Shown: positions 54,078 to 63,033, numbered from the stretch's first letter. The stretch is DNA of 64,000 bases from LMUY01 sp965198895 (GCA_965198895.1 OZ240676.1:3038001-3102000); one strand, 5' to 3'. The notes: generated from the letters alone by a model not told the origin. Made by a program: numbers and translations.

Positions 54078-55391
54078 TTACCTAAACCGCACTAGCCGGC
54101 CCGACGGCTCGCCCAACACCTCGTCATCCCGCATCACGGTCCGCCCGCGCACGATCGTTGCCGCCGGCCAGCCGGTGATTTGCATGCCGGCGAACGGGGT
54201 CCAGCCGCAGGGCGTCACGATCCACGAATCCTCGATCGTGCGGCGGCGCTTCATGTCCACCAGCGTGAAATCGGCGTCGTAACCGGCGGCGATGCGGCCC
54301 TTGCCGACCGCGCCGTAGACCCGGGCCGGGCCGGCGCACATCAAATCCACCATACGGCCCAGGCTTAGACGCCCGGCGTTGACGTGGTCCAGCATCACCG
54401 GCACCAGCGTCTGCACCCCGGTCAGCCCGGCCGGCACCTCGGGCCACGGCTTCAGCTTGGCGGCGCGGGGGTGCGGCGCGTGGTCGCTGCCGATCGTGTC
54501 CGCAGTGCCGTCGCGCACCGCCACCCACGCCGCCTCCCAATGCTCGCGGCCGCGAATCGGGGGGTTCATCACGCCAAACCCGCCGAGTTTGTCGTACACG
54601 TCGGGCGCCCACTGGGTCAGGTGATTGACCAGCAGCTCGGCGGTCGCGATGTCCTTGTAGCCGCGCAGCAGCTCCAACTCGCCGGCGGTCGAGACGTGCA
54701 GGATGTGCGTCGGCCGCCCGGTCTTGCGCGCCAACGCCATCAGCCGGCGCGTGCCCAGCATCGCACACTCCTCGTCGCGCCACTCCATGTGGCTGCGATA
54801 CGGCATGCCGGAGTGGAACATCGGGCGGCGGTCCTGCAGTCGATACTCGTCCTCGCTGTGATACGCGACCGGGCGGCGGCCGGAGCGCATCACTGCCTCC
54901 AGGCTCGCATCGTCCTCGATCAGGAGGTCACCGGTGGAACTGCCCGCAAACACTTTTATCGCACACACGCCGGGCAGCATTTCCAACTCGGCCAGTTCGG
55001 GCGTGTTGGCCTTGGTGGCGCCGACATACAGGCCGATGTCGCACCAGCTATTGCCCTCGACATAGCCCTGCTTCCAAGCGACGCGTTCGGCGCTGGTTAT
55101 CGCGGGGCTGGTGTTCGGCATGTCGAACACGGCGGTCAGCCCGCCCAGCACGGCGGCCTTGGTGCCGGTGGGGATGGTCTCGATCGCCGGGTCGCCGGGG
55201 TCGCGCAGATGCACGTGGGGGTCGATCAGGCCGGGCAGCACGTGCAGTCCGGTGGCGTCGATCGTCTCGTCCGCCGTGCCGGATGCGCCGATGGCGGCGA
55301 TGCGGCCGTTCAGCACGCCGATGTCGGCGGCGACCTCGCCCCAGGGCAGCACGGCGGTGCCGTTGCGGATCAGCAGGTCGAAATGCGGCAT
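54078..55391 (-). CDS. Dihydroorotase class I-like amidohydrolase
   Basis: 437 residues from the ATG at 55391, which overlaps the clpS stop by one base. GLIDPHVHLRDPG holds the metal His pair, CAIKVFAGSSTGDLLIEDD the Lys that is carboxylated in class I dihydroorotases, and HSEDEYRL and HILHVSTAGELEL further His ligands. GSDHAPH holds the catalytic Asp. It should open or close a cyclic amide; classical dihydroorotase or a hydantoinase-like substrate are both possible. Context (amidase, GGT, urea transport) slightly favours ureide breakdown. Confidence 0.9.
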   Translation of the reverse strand: MPHFDLLIRNGTAVLPWGEVAADIGVLNGRIAAIGASGTADETIDATGLHVLPGLIDPHVHLRDPGDPAIETIPTGTKAAVLGGLTAVFDMPNTSPAITSAERVAWKQGYVEGNSWCDIGLYVGATKANTPELAELEMLPGVCAIKVFAGSSTGDLLIEDDASLEAVMRSGRRPVAYHSEDEYRLQDRRPMFHSGMPYRSHMEWRDEECAMLGTRRLMALARKTGRPTHILHVSTAGELELLRGYKDIATAELLVNHLTQWAPDVYDKLGGFGVMNPPIRGREHWEAAWVAVRDGTADTIGSDHAPHPRAAKLKPWPEVPAGLTGVQTLVPVMLDHVNAGRLSLGRMVDLMCAGPARVYGAVGKGRIAAGYDADFTLVDMKRRRTIEDSWIVTPCGWTPFAGMQITGWPAATIVRGRTVMRDDEVLGEPSGRLVRFR

Positions 55392-55696
55392 CACTCTTCC
55401 GGTTCGGTGGTGAACATCAGCGGATAGCCCTCTTTGCGGGCCATGTCAGTGGCGTTGGTGGCCTTGGTCTCGGCCAGGTCCTTGGTGAACACGCCCACCA
55501 CGCAGACCCCGCGGCGATGCGCCGTCATCATCACGCGGCGCGACTGTTCCTCGCCCAGGCCGAACTCCGCCCGCAGCACGCGCACCACGAACTCGCGCGG
55601 GGTGTAGTCGTCGTTGACCAGGATGACCTTGTGCAGCTTGGGCCGCTCGGGCTTAAGTTCGACCTCGCCGCGGGGCGTGGTGACAGTCCTATCCAT
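55391..55696 (-). CDS. clpS: ATP-dependent Clp protease adaptor ClpS
   Basis: 101 residues. LHKVILVNDDYTPREFVVRVL with the DDYTP motif, VMMTAHRRGVCVVGVFT and AETKATNATDMA are the N-degron-binding features of ClpS. The ending GYPLMFTTEPEE resembles the second ClpS paralogue of alphaproteobacteria. It delivers N-end rule substrates to ClpAP. It is transcribed with the dihydroorotase-like gene; clpA is not in the window. Confidence 0.95.
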   Translation of the reverse strand: MDRTVTTPRGEVELKPERPKLHKVILVNDDYTPREFVVRVLRAEFGLGEEQSRRVMMTAHRRGVCVVGVFTKDLAETKATNATDMARKEGYPLMFTTEPEE

Positions 55697-55804
55697 TGCA
55701 TGCCTCTATGGGTGCGATTGCGAGGCTGGCGCCTGGCCGGAAGTTGGTCCGCGGCAGGCGTTTCGCAACGACGCTATTACCATCGTTACCGCGCAACGCG
55801 AACC

Positions 55805-56029
55805 TCAACCCTCCGCCATGCCCGCCAGGCGCAACCCGTCGAGCAGCCGCTGGTTCGCCGCGACGTAGGCCGGTGACACGTGCCGCATCGGCACGTGGGA
55901 TCGTGCGGCCCAGCGCGCGATCGTCATGCCCGGCTCCCGTGCCGCGTAGTCCTCCAGCCGTTCGTGGGCGCGGTCGGCATGGCCCGCCAGATCGACAGCA
56001 CCGGCCGGCCCTCCGCGGCGGGCGCAGGA
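55805..56029 (-). pseudogene. Possible C-terminal gene remnant in the clpS-urtA gap
   Basis: The minus strand is open for 75 codons ending at the TGA at 55805, encoding among others MTIARWAARSHVPMRHVSPA followed by YVAANQRLLDGLRLAGMAEG. This looks like the end of a helical domain, but there is no start codon before residue 35 and an in-frame stop upstream at 56030. The rest of the 516-base gap (55697-56212) shows no gene that I can support; it should hold the divergent clpS and urtA promoters. Confidence 0.25.
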
Positions 56030-56212
56030 TCACCGCCCTGCCGCCCCGGCTCCGGGCGAAGCTGGCCGGTGAACGGACTGCACGCGGATTAGGCAGGCTG
56101 TGACACCGGCCGATGCAGCCGAACGGTTGCATATGCGTGACCTCACGATTCTGCGATGGCATGCCGTTTGCTGATTGCACGCGACGACAACAAAGTGTTC
56201 AGGAGAGAAACA

Positions 56213-57520
56213 ATGCAAGACGGCATCGGCAGACGGAATCTCGGCGCCATGGCCATGGCCGCCGCCCTGTTGGGCGCGACGCGCGGGGCATTCGCGCAGG
56301 GCTCGAACGATCCGATCAAGCTCGGCATCCTGCATTCGCTATCCGGCACGATGGCGATCAGCGAGACGACGCTGAAAGACGTCATGCTCATGCTGATCGA
56401 CGCGCAGAACAAAAAGGGCGGCGTGCTCGGCCACCAACTGCAGGCCGTCGTGGTCGACCCGGCCTCCAACTGGCCGCTGTTTGCCGAAAAGGCGCGCGAG
56501 CTGATCACCGTGGACAAGGTCAGCGCCGTGTTCGGCTGCTGGACCAGCGTGTCGCGCAAGTCGGTGCTGCCGGTGTTCGAGGAGACCGGCAACATCCTGT
56601 TCTACCCCGTCCAGTACGAGGGCGAGGAAAGCAGCAAGAACGTGTTCTACACCGGCGCCGCACCGAACCAGCAGGCGATCCCGGCGGTCGACTACCTGAT
56701 GAGCGAGAACAAGATCCAGCGCTGGGTCCTGGCCGGCACGGACTATGTGTATCCGCGCACCACCAACAAGATCCTCGAGGCGTATCTCAAGACCAAGGGC
56801 GTCGCCGACGCCGACATCATGATCAACTACACGCCGTTCGGTCAGTCCGACTGGCAGACGATCGTGGCCGACATCAAGAAGTTCGGCTCGGCGGGCAAGA
56901 AGACGGCGGTGGTGTCCACCATCAACGGCGACGCCAACGTGCCGTTCTACAAGGAACTGGCCAACCAGGGCATCAAGGCCACCGACATTCCCGTGGTCGC
57001 GTTCTCGGTCGGCGAGGAGGAGTTGGCCGGCGTCGACACCAAGCCGCTGGTGGGCCATTTGGCCGCTTGGAACTACTTCATGAGCGTCGACACGCCCGAG
57101 AACAAGGCGTTCATCGACCAGTGGCACGCCTTCACCAAGAACCCGAAGCGCGTCACCAACGACCCGATGGAGGCCGCCTATATCGGCTTCAACATGTGGG
57201 TAAAGGGCGTCGAGAAGGCCAATAGCTGGGACCCGGCGAAGGTGATCCCGGCGATGATCGGCGTGTCGGTGCCGAACCTGTCGGGCGGGTATTCGACGAT
57301 GATGCCGAACCACCACATCACCAAGCCGGTGCTGATCGGCGAGATCCAGGGTGACGGCCAGTTCAACATCGTCAGCCAGACGCCGGGCCTGATCGTGGCG
57401 CAAGCCTGGTCGCCGTATCTCGAGGGGTCCAAGGACCTGATCAGCGACTGGCTGCCGCCGATGTCCTGCGGCAACTACAACGTCGTCACCGGCAAGTGCG
57501 GCGGCGCCGGAAAGAGCTGA
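56213..57520 (+). CDS. urtA: Urea ABC transporter substrate-binding protein UrtA
   Basis: 435 residues from the ATG at 56213 (AGGAGAG upstream). GRRNLGAMAMAAALLGATRG is a twin-arginine-like signal. The mature part, IKLGILHSLSGTMAISETTL, TNKILEAYLKTKGV, FAEKARELITVDKVSAVFG, WTSVSRKSVLPVFEE and NILFYPVQYEGEESSKN, is very typical of UrtA. It binds urea (or short amides) in the periplasm and passes it to UrtBC. The operon order urtABCDE is standard. Confidence 0.96.
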   Translation: MQDGIGRRNLGAMAMAAALLGATRGAFAQGSNDPIKLGILHSLSGTMAISETTLKDVMLMLIDAQNKKGGVLGHQLQAVVVDPASNWPLFAEKARELITVDKVSAVFGCWTSVSRKSVLPVFEETGNILFYPVQYEGEESSKNVFYTGAAPNQQAIPAVDYLMSENKIQRWVLAGTDYVYPRTTNKILEAYLKTKGVADADIMINYTPFGQSDWQTIVADIKKFGSAGKKTAVVSTINGDANVPFYKELANQGIKATDIPVVAFSVGEEELAGVDTKPLVGHLAAWNYFMSVDTPENKAFIDQWHAFTKNPKRVTNDPMEAAYIGFNMWVKGVEKANSWDPAKVIPAMIGVSVPNLSGGYSTMMPNHHITKPVLIGEIQGDGQFNIVSQTPGLIVAQAWSPYLEGSKDLISDWLPPMSCGNYNVVTGKCGGAGKS

Positions 57521-57533
57521 TGGCACCAACGCC

Positions 57534-57697
57534 TCTTCTCCCTCTCCCCTTGAGGGAGAGGGCGGAACTGCCAAAGGTTCCGCGGGCCCGCTTGGCGCGT
57601 GGAATGGCAGTGGAGGGCGGGGTGAGGGGTGGTAACGCCCCAGAACTTGCCGTGCGGCTTACCCCTCCCCCAACCCCCTCCCTCAAGGGGAGGGGGC
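57534..57697. repeat. C/G-rich palindromic repeat, copy 4, extending into the start of urtB
   Basis: Left arm TTCTCCCTCTCCCCTTGAGG then GAGAGGGCGGAA; right half TACCCCTCCCCCAACCCCC then TCCCTCAAGGGGAGGGG. The two halves are separated by about 110 bases. The right half is inside the urtB reading frame upstream of the signal peptide. Confidence 0.8.
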
Positions 57698-59250
57698 TTT
57701 TACTCATCTGCTTCTTACTGTTCGCGTCGGTGGCCCACGCCGCCGATGCCGACCTCACGCCATTCGCCGCCACCAGCTTCTCCGCCATCGAAGCGGGCGT
57801 CGGCGCGCTCGCAACCTCCGGCGATCCGCGGGCCGGTGACATCCTGGCCGCCCTGCAGAACGGCAAGCTCGTCGTCGGCCCCGACCGGCAGATCTACATC
57901 CGCACCGACAGCGGCACCGTCTCCGCCGCCACCGGCCAGCCCGCGGAAATCAGCGGCACCCACCCGGTGCGCGTCAACAACAACGTGCGCGTCGCGGTGA
58001 ACGCCGCCCTCGGCAGCGTGCGCCTGCTCTCCCCCGACCCGGCCCAGCGCGCCGCCGCGGCCGAGGCTGTGTTCCATTCCCGCGACACCGCCGCGATCCC
58101 GGCGCTCGACCGTGCCATCGCGCAGGAGAAGGATCCGGCGATCCGCACCACGATGCAGCAGGCCCGCGCCGCCGCGATCCTCACCAGCACCGACAGCACC
58201 GACCCCGACCGCCTCGCCTCCATCGGCACGCTGTCGCAACGTGGCGACATGGAGTCGCGCTCGCTGATGAGCACGATCCCCAACCCGTCGCCCCCGGTCG
58301 CCGCCGCCGCGGCCAAGGCGGTCGCCGCGATCGACTGGTGGCAGACCATCTGGACCGTGCTGCAGGGCGCGTTCTACGGCATCTCGTTGGGCTCGGTGCT
58401 GCTGCTGGCCGCTGCCGGGCTGGCGATCACCTTCGGCGTCATGGGCGTGATCAACATGGCGCATGGCGAGATGGTCATGCTCGGCGCCTACACCACCTTC
58501 GTGGTGCAGCAGGCGATCCGCGCCAATGCCCCAGGGCTGTTCGGCGCCAGCCTGTTCATCGCGATACCCGCCGCCTTCCTCGTTTCGGGCGCCGTCGGCG
58601 TGGCGATCGAGCGGCTGCTGATCCGCTATCTGTATGGCCGCCCATTGGAAACGCTGCTCGCCACCTGGGGCTTGTCGCTGGTGCTGCAGCAGGCGGTGCG
58701 CTCGATCTTCGGCGCCGACAACCGCAACGTCGGCACGCCGGACTGGATGAGCGGCGGCTACCAATGGGGCGGCGTGCTCATCACCACCAACCGGCTGACC
58801 ATCATCATCTTCGCGATCCTGGTGCTGGGCGTGCTGATGGCGGTGTTGCGCTACACCTCGCTCGGCCTGCGGATGCGGGCGGTGACACAGAACCGCCGCA
58901 TGGCCGCAGCCATGGGCATCCGCACGCCCTGGGTGGACGCGATGACGTTCGGGCTCGGCTCGGGCATCGCCGGCATGGCGGGGGTGGCGCTGAGCCAGAT
59001 CGACAACGTCAGCCCCAACTTAGGCCAGGGCTACATCATCGACAGCTTCATGGTGGTGGTGTTCGGCGGCGTGGGCAATCTGTGGGGCACGGTGCTGGGC
59101 GCGATGGTGCTGGGCATCGTGAACAAGTTCCTGGAGCCGTTCGCCGGCGCCGTGCTGGGTAAGATCGTGGTGTTGGTGCTGCTGATCGTGTTCATCCAAC
59201 GCCGGCCAAGAGGCATGTTCCCGCTCAAAGGCCGGGCGGTGGAGGCGTGA
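57652..59250 (+). CDS. urtB: Urea ABC transporter permease UrtB
   Basis: About 532 residues from the GTG at 57652, my choice because the predicted N-terminus MRLTPPPTPSLKGRG is followed directly by the hydrophobic LLLICFLLFASVAHAADA signal. Earlier starts at 57604 or 57496 are in frame. The N-terminal 200 residues form the periplasmic helical domain special to UrtB; the rest is the LivH-type permease with GVMGVINMAHGEMVMLGAYT and GFGVGV-like EAA region near the end (GQGYIIDSFMVVVFGGVGNL). The start lies within a palindromic repeat, so the n-region comes from repeat DNA. Confidence 0.93.
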   Translation: MRLTPPPTPSLKGRGLLLICFLLFASVAHAADADLTPFAATSFSAIEAGVGALATSGDPRAGDILAALQNGKLVVGPDRQIYIRTDSGTVSAATGQPAEISGTHPVRVNNNVRVAVNAALGSVRLLSPDPAQRAAAAEAVFHSRDTAAIPALDRAIAQEKDPAIRTTMQQARAAAILTSTDSTDPDRLASIGTLSQRGDMESRSLMSTIPNPSPPVAAAAAKAVAAIDWWQTIWTVLQGAFYGISLGSVLLLAAAGLAITFGVMGVINMAHGEMVMLGAYTTFVVQQAIRANAPGLFGASLFIAIPAAFLVSGAVGVAIERLLIRYLYGRPLETLLATWGLSLVLQQAVRSIFGADNRNVGTPDWMSGGYQWGGVLITTNRLTIIIFAILVLGVLMAVLRYTSLGLRMRAVTQNRRMAAAMGIRTPWVDAMTFGLGSGIAGMAGVALSQIDNVSPNLGQGYIIDSFMVVVFGGVGNLWGTVLGAMVLGIVNKFLEPFAGAVLGKIVVLVLLIVFIQRRPRGMFPLKGRAVEA

Positions 59251-59269
59251 GCGACACGACAAAGACAAT

Positions 59270-59365
59270 CCCCCTCCCCTTGTGGGAGGGGCTAGGGGAG
59301 GGGTGGTCGCCGCACAAAGCTGGCCGAGTGCCGCAACACCCCTCGCCCCACCCTCCCTCGTGGCA
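59270..59365. repeat. C/G-rich palindromic repeat, copy 5
   Basis: CCCCCTCCCCTTGTGGGAGG then GGCTAGGGGAGGGGTGGTCG, with a right half CACCCCTCGCCCCACCCTCC CTCGTGGCAGGG. It directly follows the urtB stop. Confidence 0.75.
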
Positions 59366-59382
59366 GGGTGATCGCATTTCGC

Positions 59383-59536
59383 TTCTTCTCCCTCTCCCGC
59401 GGGCGGGAGAGGGCCGGGGTGAGGGTGCGAAAGCGTCCGAAGGTTCCGTTCCAGCGGCGAAGCGGCCCTCTCCCGTTGAAGGACGGGAGATGGAGAAGCC
59501 AAACGCAATCGCCCTGCCCTCAAGGGGAGCGGGAGA
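59383..59536. repeat. C/G-rich palindromic repeat, copy 6, adjacent to copy 5
   Basis: CTTCTCCCTCTCCCGCGGG, CGGGAGAGGGCCGGGGTGAG and, after a spacer, GGCCCTCTCCCGTTGAAGGA CGGGAGATGG, then CCTGCCCTCAAGGGGAGCGG. Together with copy 5 it fills the 292 bases between urtB and urtC. Confidence 0.75.
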
Positions 59537-59542
59537 GCGCGC

Positions 59543-60664
59543 ATGAAAACCACCACGCTCACCGTCGTCATCGTGCTCGGTGGCGCCATCCTCATGGCTG
59601 CCCTCAATCTCGCCACCGCCCCAACCGCGGCGATGCACGTGCCCACCTACGCCGTCTCCCTGATGGGCAAATACCTCTGCTACGCCATCCTCGCCTTGGC
59701 CGTGGACCTGGTGTGGGGCTTCGTCGGCATTCTCACCCTCGGCCACGCCGCGTTCTTCGCGCTCGGCGGCTACGCGATGGGCATGTACCTGATGCGCCAG
59801 ATCGGCGCCCGCGGCGTCTACGCCAACCCAATCCTGCCCGACTTCATGGTGTTCCTGAACTACAAGGAACTGCCCTGGTTCTGGCTTGGCTTCAACTGGT
59901 TCGGCTACGCCATGCTGATGGCCGTCCTGGTACCCGGCGTGATCGCCGCCGTGTTCGGCTACTTCGCCTTCCGCAGCCGGGTCACGGGCGTGTACCTGTC
60001 CATCATCACCCAGGCGCTCACCTACGCCCTGCTGCTCGCCTTCTTCCGCAACGACATGGGCTTCGGCGGCAATAACGGCCTCACCGACTTCAAGGAACTG
60101 CTCGGCTTCCCGCTCAGCGCCGACGCCACCCGGTCCGGCCTGCTCGTCGTCACCGCCCTGGCGCTGTGCCTGCTGTATTGGCTCGCCCGCGCCGTCACCA
60201 GGTCCCGCATGGGCAAGGTGCTGGTCGCCGTCCGCGACGCCGAGAGCCGCACCCGCTTCCTCGGCTACCGGCCCGAGCGCTACAAACTGGTGGTCTGGAC
60301 GCTGTCCGCCGTCATGGCCGCGGTCGGCGGCGCGCTGTACGTGCCCCAGGTCGGCATCATCAATCCTGGCGAGTTCGCCCCCGCCAACTCGATCGAGGCC
60401 GTCATCTGGGTCGCCGTCGGCGGCCGCGGCACCCTGACCGGAGCGATCCTCGGCGCTGTCCTGGTGAACGCCGGCAAGACCTATCTCACTGGGGCCCTGC
60501 CCGAACTATGGCTGTTCGCCCTCGGCGCGCTGTTCATCCTGGTCACCCTGTTCCTGCCCCGCGGCATCCTGGGCCTGGTCCCGATGCGTCAGCGCGGCGA
60601 CCCGCCGTTGCCGAAAGCGCCGCCCACCCCCGCCGAATCCGCCGCCAAGGAAGCGGTCTCGTGA
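59543..60664 (+). CDS. urtC: Urea ABC transporter permease UrtC
   Basis: 373 residues from the ATG at 59543. About nine helices; YAILALAVDLVWGFVGILTL, GHAAFFALGGYAMGMYL, NNGLTDFKELLGFPLS, VAVRDAESRTRFLGYRPERYK and LTGAILGAVLVNAGKTYLT are the LivM-type signatures of UrtC. It pairs with UrtB. The stop overlaps urtD by GTGA. Confidence 0.95.
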   Translation: MKTTTLTVVIVLGGAILMAALNLATAPTAAMHVPTYAVSLMGKYLCYAILALAVDLVWGFVGILTLGHAAFFALGGYAMGMYLMRQIGARGVYANPILPDFMVFLNYKELPWFWLGFNWFGYAMLMAVLVPGVIAAVFGYFAFRSRVTGVYLSIITQALTYALLLAFFRNDMGFGGNNGLTDFKELLGFPLSADATRSGLLVVTALALCLLYWLARAVTRSRMGKVLVAVRDAESRTRFLGYRPERYKLVVWTLSAVMAAVGGALYVPQVGIINPGEFAPANSIEAVIWVAVGGRGTLTGAILGAVLVNAGKTYLTGALPELWLFALGALFILVTLFLPRGILGLVPMRQRGDPPLPKAPPTPAESAAKEAVS

Positions 60665-61407
60665 GCAGCGCAGGCACGCTGCTGTACCTGGACAACGTCT
60701 CTGTCAGCTTCGACGGCTTCCGCGCCCTGAATGCCCTGTCCCTGGTGTTGGCCCCTGGCGAGATGCGGGCCGTGATCGGCCCCAACGGCGCCGGCAAGAC
60801 CACCATGATGGACGTGATAACCGGCAAAACCCGCCCCGACACCGGCGACGTGCTGTTCGGCGGCGCCACCGACCTGACCCGGCTCGACGAACCCGCCATC
60901 GCCGCCATGGGCATCGGCCGCAAGTTCCAGAAGCCGACCGTGTTCGAGCCCCACACCGTCTGGGACAACCTTCTGCTGGCACTGGCCGGCAGTCGCACCC
61001 CCCGCTTCACCCTGTTCGCCCGCCAAACCGCCGCCGAACGCGACCGCATCGACGAGATCCTGCAAACGACCCGCCTCACCGACCAGCGCCACCGCCGCGC
61101 CGGCGACCTCAGCCACGGCCAGAAACAGTGGCTGGAGATCGGCATGTTGCTCGCCCAGGAACCGCAATTGCTACTGGTGGACGAACCCGTCGCCGGCATG
61201 ACCGATTCCGAAACCGAGCAAACCGCCACGCTCCTGCGCGAGATCAACCGCACCCGCAGCGTGGTCGTGGTGGAGCACGACATGGCGTTCGTCCGCGCGC
61301 TCGGCGTGAAGGTGACGGTGCTGCACGAGGGCAGCGTGCTCAGCGAAGGCACCATCGACCACGTCAGCGACGACCCGAAAGTGGTGGAGGTCTACCTTGG
61401 AAGATAG
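60661..61407 (+). CDS. urtD: Urea ABC transporter ATPase UrtD
   Basis: 248 residues from a GTG at 60661. VSVSFDGFRALNALSLVL, Walker A IGPNGAGKTTMMDVITG, GIGRKFQKPTVFEPHTVWDN (UrtD-specific), the degenerate signature DLSHGQKQWLEIGMLLA, and VDEPVAGMTDSE with Walker B. It energises transport with UrtE. An IS110 element lies between it and urtE. Confidence 0.95.
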   Translation: MSSAGTLLYLDNVSVSFDGFRALNALSLVLAPGEMRAVIGPNGAGKTTMMDVITGKTRPDTGDVLFGGATDLTRLDEPAIAAMGIGRKFQKPTVFEPHTVWDNLLLALAGSRTPRFTLFARQTAAERDRIDEILQTTRLTDQRHRRAGDLSHGQKQWLEIGMLLAQEPQLLLVDEPVAGMTDSETEQTATLLREINRTRSVVVVEHDMAFVRALGVKVTVLHEGSVLSEGTIDHVSDDPKVVEVYLGR

Positions 61408-61410
61408 CGT

Positions 61411-61523
61411 CCTTCTCCCTCTCCCCTTGAGGGAGAGGGTCGGGGGGAGGGGTAAGCCGCACACGGGCCGGAGCCGGTATGCTTGGCTTACCCCTCCCCC
61501 AACCCCCTCCCTCAAGGGGAGGA
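61411..61523. repeat. C/G-rich palindromic repeat, copy 7, next to the IS110 element
   Basis: TTCTCCCTCTCCCCTTGAGG then GAGAGGGTCGGGGGGAGGGG, with right half TACCCCTCCCCCAACCCCC and TCCCTCAAGGGGAGGA. It starts four bases after urtD and its right end coincides with the presumed IS110 end. Confidence 0.8.
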
Positions 61524-62881
61524 CTCCCCACCAGTTATCAAGGGGTTTGTTTCGCATGAGATACCTCGTGCGTGGGGTCGTAGGCGGTTCGGCTTGTGAG
61601 CATGACGCAAGCGACGCCGAGCAGGCGATCGGCTACGGTGCGTAGAGCTCGGCCGTGGGAGTGCCCACGAGCGCGTAGAGCGCTGTAGCGGGCTCTGCTT
61701 CTCGCATCATGCTGTGTTGCGACCCGAGCCCAATGGTAGACGGCCTGCCGCAGCCGGTTGGAGCAGGCCTGCCTCATTTCAACCCGGCAGGACTTGCCGC
61801 TGCGCTTGGTGACCGGGGCGACACCGGTCAGGGTTCGCAGAGCGTGGTAGTCTCGCGCCTGGATGGCTTGGTAGGCCTCCGCGAGCAGCGTGGCGAGGAC
61901 GATCCTTCCCACCCCCGGCAAGGAGCGCAGGATCGCCGCGTCGCGCTGCTCGGCCGCTTGCCCCGGCTCGGGCTCCGGTCCGGCCAGTTGCTCGACCAGC
62001 GCGTCCAGACGCCGGGTCACGTCTCTAATCTGCCGGTTGACCAGGTGCAGACGCTCGGCCGTAGCCGCAATGTGCGCACAAGCCGCCTCTACGGTGCCTG
62101 GTGCCACGGTCAGCGCCGGCCGCTTCACGATAGCCAGCACGTCGACTGCGCCGATACGGCGAATGCGATGGCTGACCAAGAGCCGGGCAACCTTCATTTC
62201 CGTCAGGCGCGTAGCCTCGGCAGGTGTTGGCGCTTTGGCCCATAACGCCAACACCCACTCCGCCCCGATATCATCGGTCAGATCGAGGAATTGCGGGTAA
62301 TAGCGCCACAGCTGCTGACGCACGCGGTTGCTCAGCCTGACCCGTTCGCCCTTGAGCTCCTCGGCCATGCGCGACCACTCGCGAAGCTCGACGACGGTCG
62401 GGTCCATTGCCTGGACCCGACGAAAGCAGTGCCGATCGGTGCGTAACGACGACGCCAAGACGAGCGCGTCGCGCCGGTCGTCTTTGGCGCCGGCCGGGGA
62501 GAAGCGATCGCGGAAGCGGTCGAGCTGCTTGGGGTTGATGGCGAACACGGCGACGCCGCGGTCCATCAGCGCCTCGACAATCGGCCCGTGTGGCGTTTCG
62601 ATGCCGACGGCGATCTGCCCTGGCTTTTCAGTTTGGCCGCAAAGCCAGTCGACCATGCCGCCAATCCCGCCAGCATCGTGGGCGAAGGCGCGCTGGATCG
62701 GCTCGCCAGTGCCGGTCAGGCAGACTTGGTGTTCGGTGCTCGCCCAGTCGACGCCGACGAAGACGAGCGGTTCAGTGTCCATGGGCACCTCCTGTTTGCG
62801 ATAATGCCGAGCCGCCGCATTGCTTCACCGTTCCCTGTACTGGCGCTCGTGGCTGCAATCGACCAAGGCGCGACTCCCCAC
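61522..62881 (-). mobile_element. IS110-family insertion sequence (ends uncertain)
   Basis: The element carries a full-length IS110 transposase and splits urtD from urtE. GACTCCCCAC occurs at 61522-61531 and at 62872-62881, a 10-base direct repeat that could mark core sequences at both ends; IS110 elements lack classical inverted repeats. Alternatively the right end reaches further toward 63000, which would leave a longer upstream non-coding region as needed for a bridge RNA. Confidence 0.55.
61538..62788 (-). CDS. IS110-family transposase (DEDD recombinase)
   Basis: 416 residues. VFVGVDWASTEHQVCLTGTG has the first Asp; AVGIETPHGPIVEAL the Glu; NPKQLDRFRDRFSPAGAKDD then RRDALVLA the Asp residues of the RuvC-like DEDD domain. 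The C-terminal Tnp_20 part has ILRSLPGVGRIVLATLLAEA and TKRSGKSCRVEMRQACSNRL with the catalytic Ser. Both domains are intact, so it could be active. Confidence 0.95.
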   Translation of the reverse strand: MPMDTEPLVFVGVDWASTEHQVCLTGTGEPIQRAFAHDAGGIGGMVDWLCGQTEKPGQIAVGIETPHGPIVEALMDRGVAVFAINPKQLDRFRDRFSPAGAKDDRRDALVLASSLRTDRHCFRRVQAMDPTVVELREWSRMAEELKGERVRLSNRVRQQLWRYYPQFLDLTDDIGAEWVLALWAKAPTPAEATRLTEMKVARLLVSHRIRRIGAVDVLAIVKRPALTVAPGTVEAACAHIAATAERLHLVNRQIRDVTRRLDALVEQLAGPEPEPGQAAEQRDAAILRSLPGVGRIVLATLLAEAYQAIQARDYHALRTLTGVAPVTKRSGKSCRVEMRQACSNRLRQAVYHWARVATQHDARSRARYSALRARGHSHGRALRTVADRLLGVACVMLTSRTAYDPTHEVSHAKQTP

Positions 62882-63033
62882 TGGGTGTGCAACACGGGGC
62901 GACCGGAAGAGGCGCGCGTCCCCCCCAAGGTGCTCGCGGCACAGGGGGCGAAAGGCTACTCTCAACCAGCCGGCCCGACACGGCTATGATGCCTCATAAA
63001 CCGCAGGCAAACAGGTACAGGGGGCTTTAAGGC
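62789..63033. ncRNA. Non-coding gap upstream of the IS110 transposase, possible bridge RNA region
   Basis: 245 bases between the IS110 transposase start and urtE contain no gene that I can support. In the IS110 subgroup a bridge RNA is encoded upstream of the transposase, on its strand, so this gap is the expected place. I can see no certain stem-loops by eye. The last 30 bases before 63034 must hold the translation signal of urtE (GGGGGCTTTAAGG). Confidence 0.35.

Noticed and set aside
55696..56103. Plus-strand 135-codon frame between clpS and urtA
   Set aside because: Arg/Pro-rich low-quality sequence with no motif and no ribosome binding site; probably a chance frame in GC-rich DNA.
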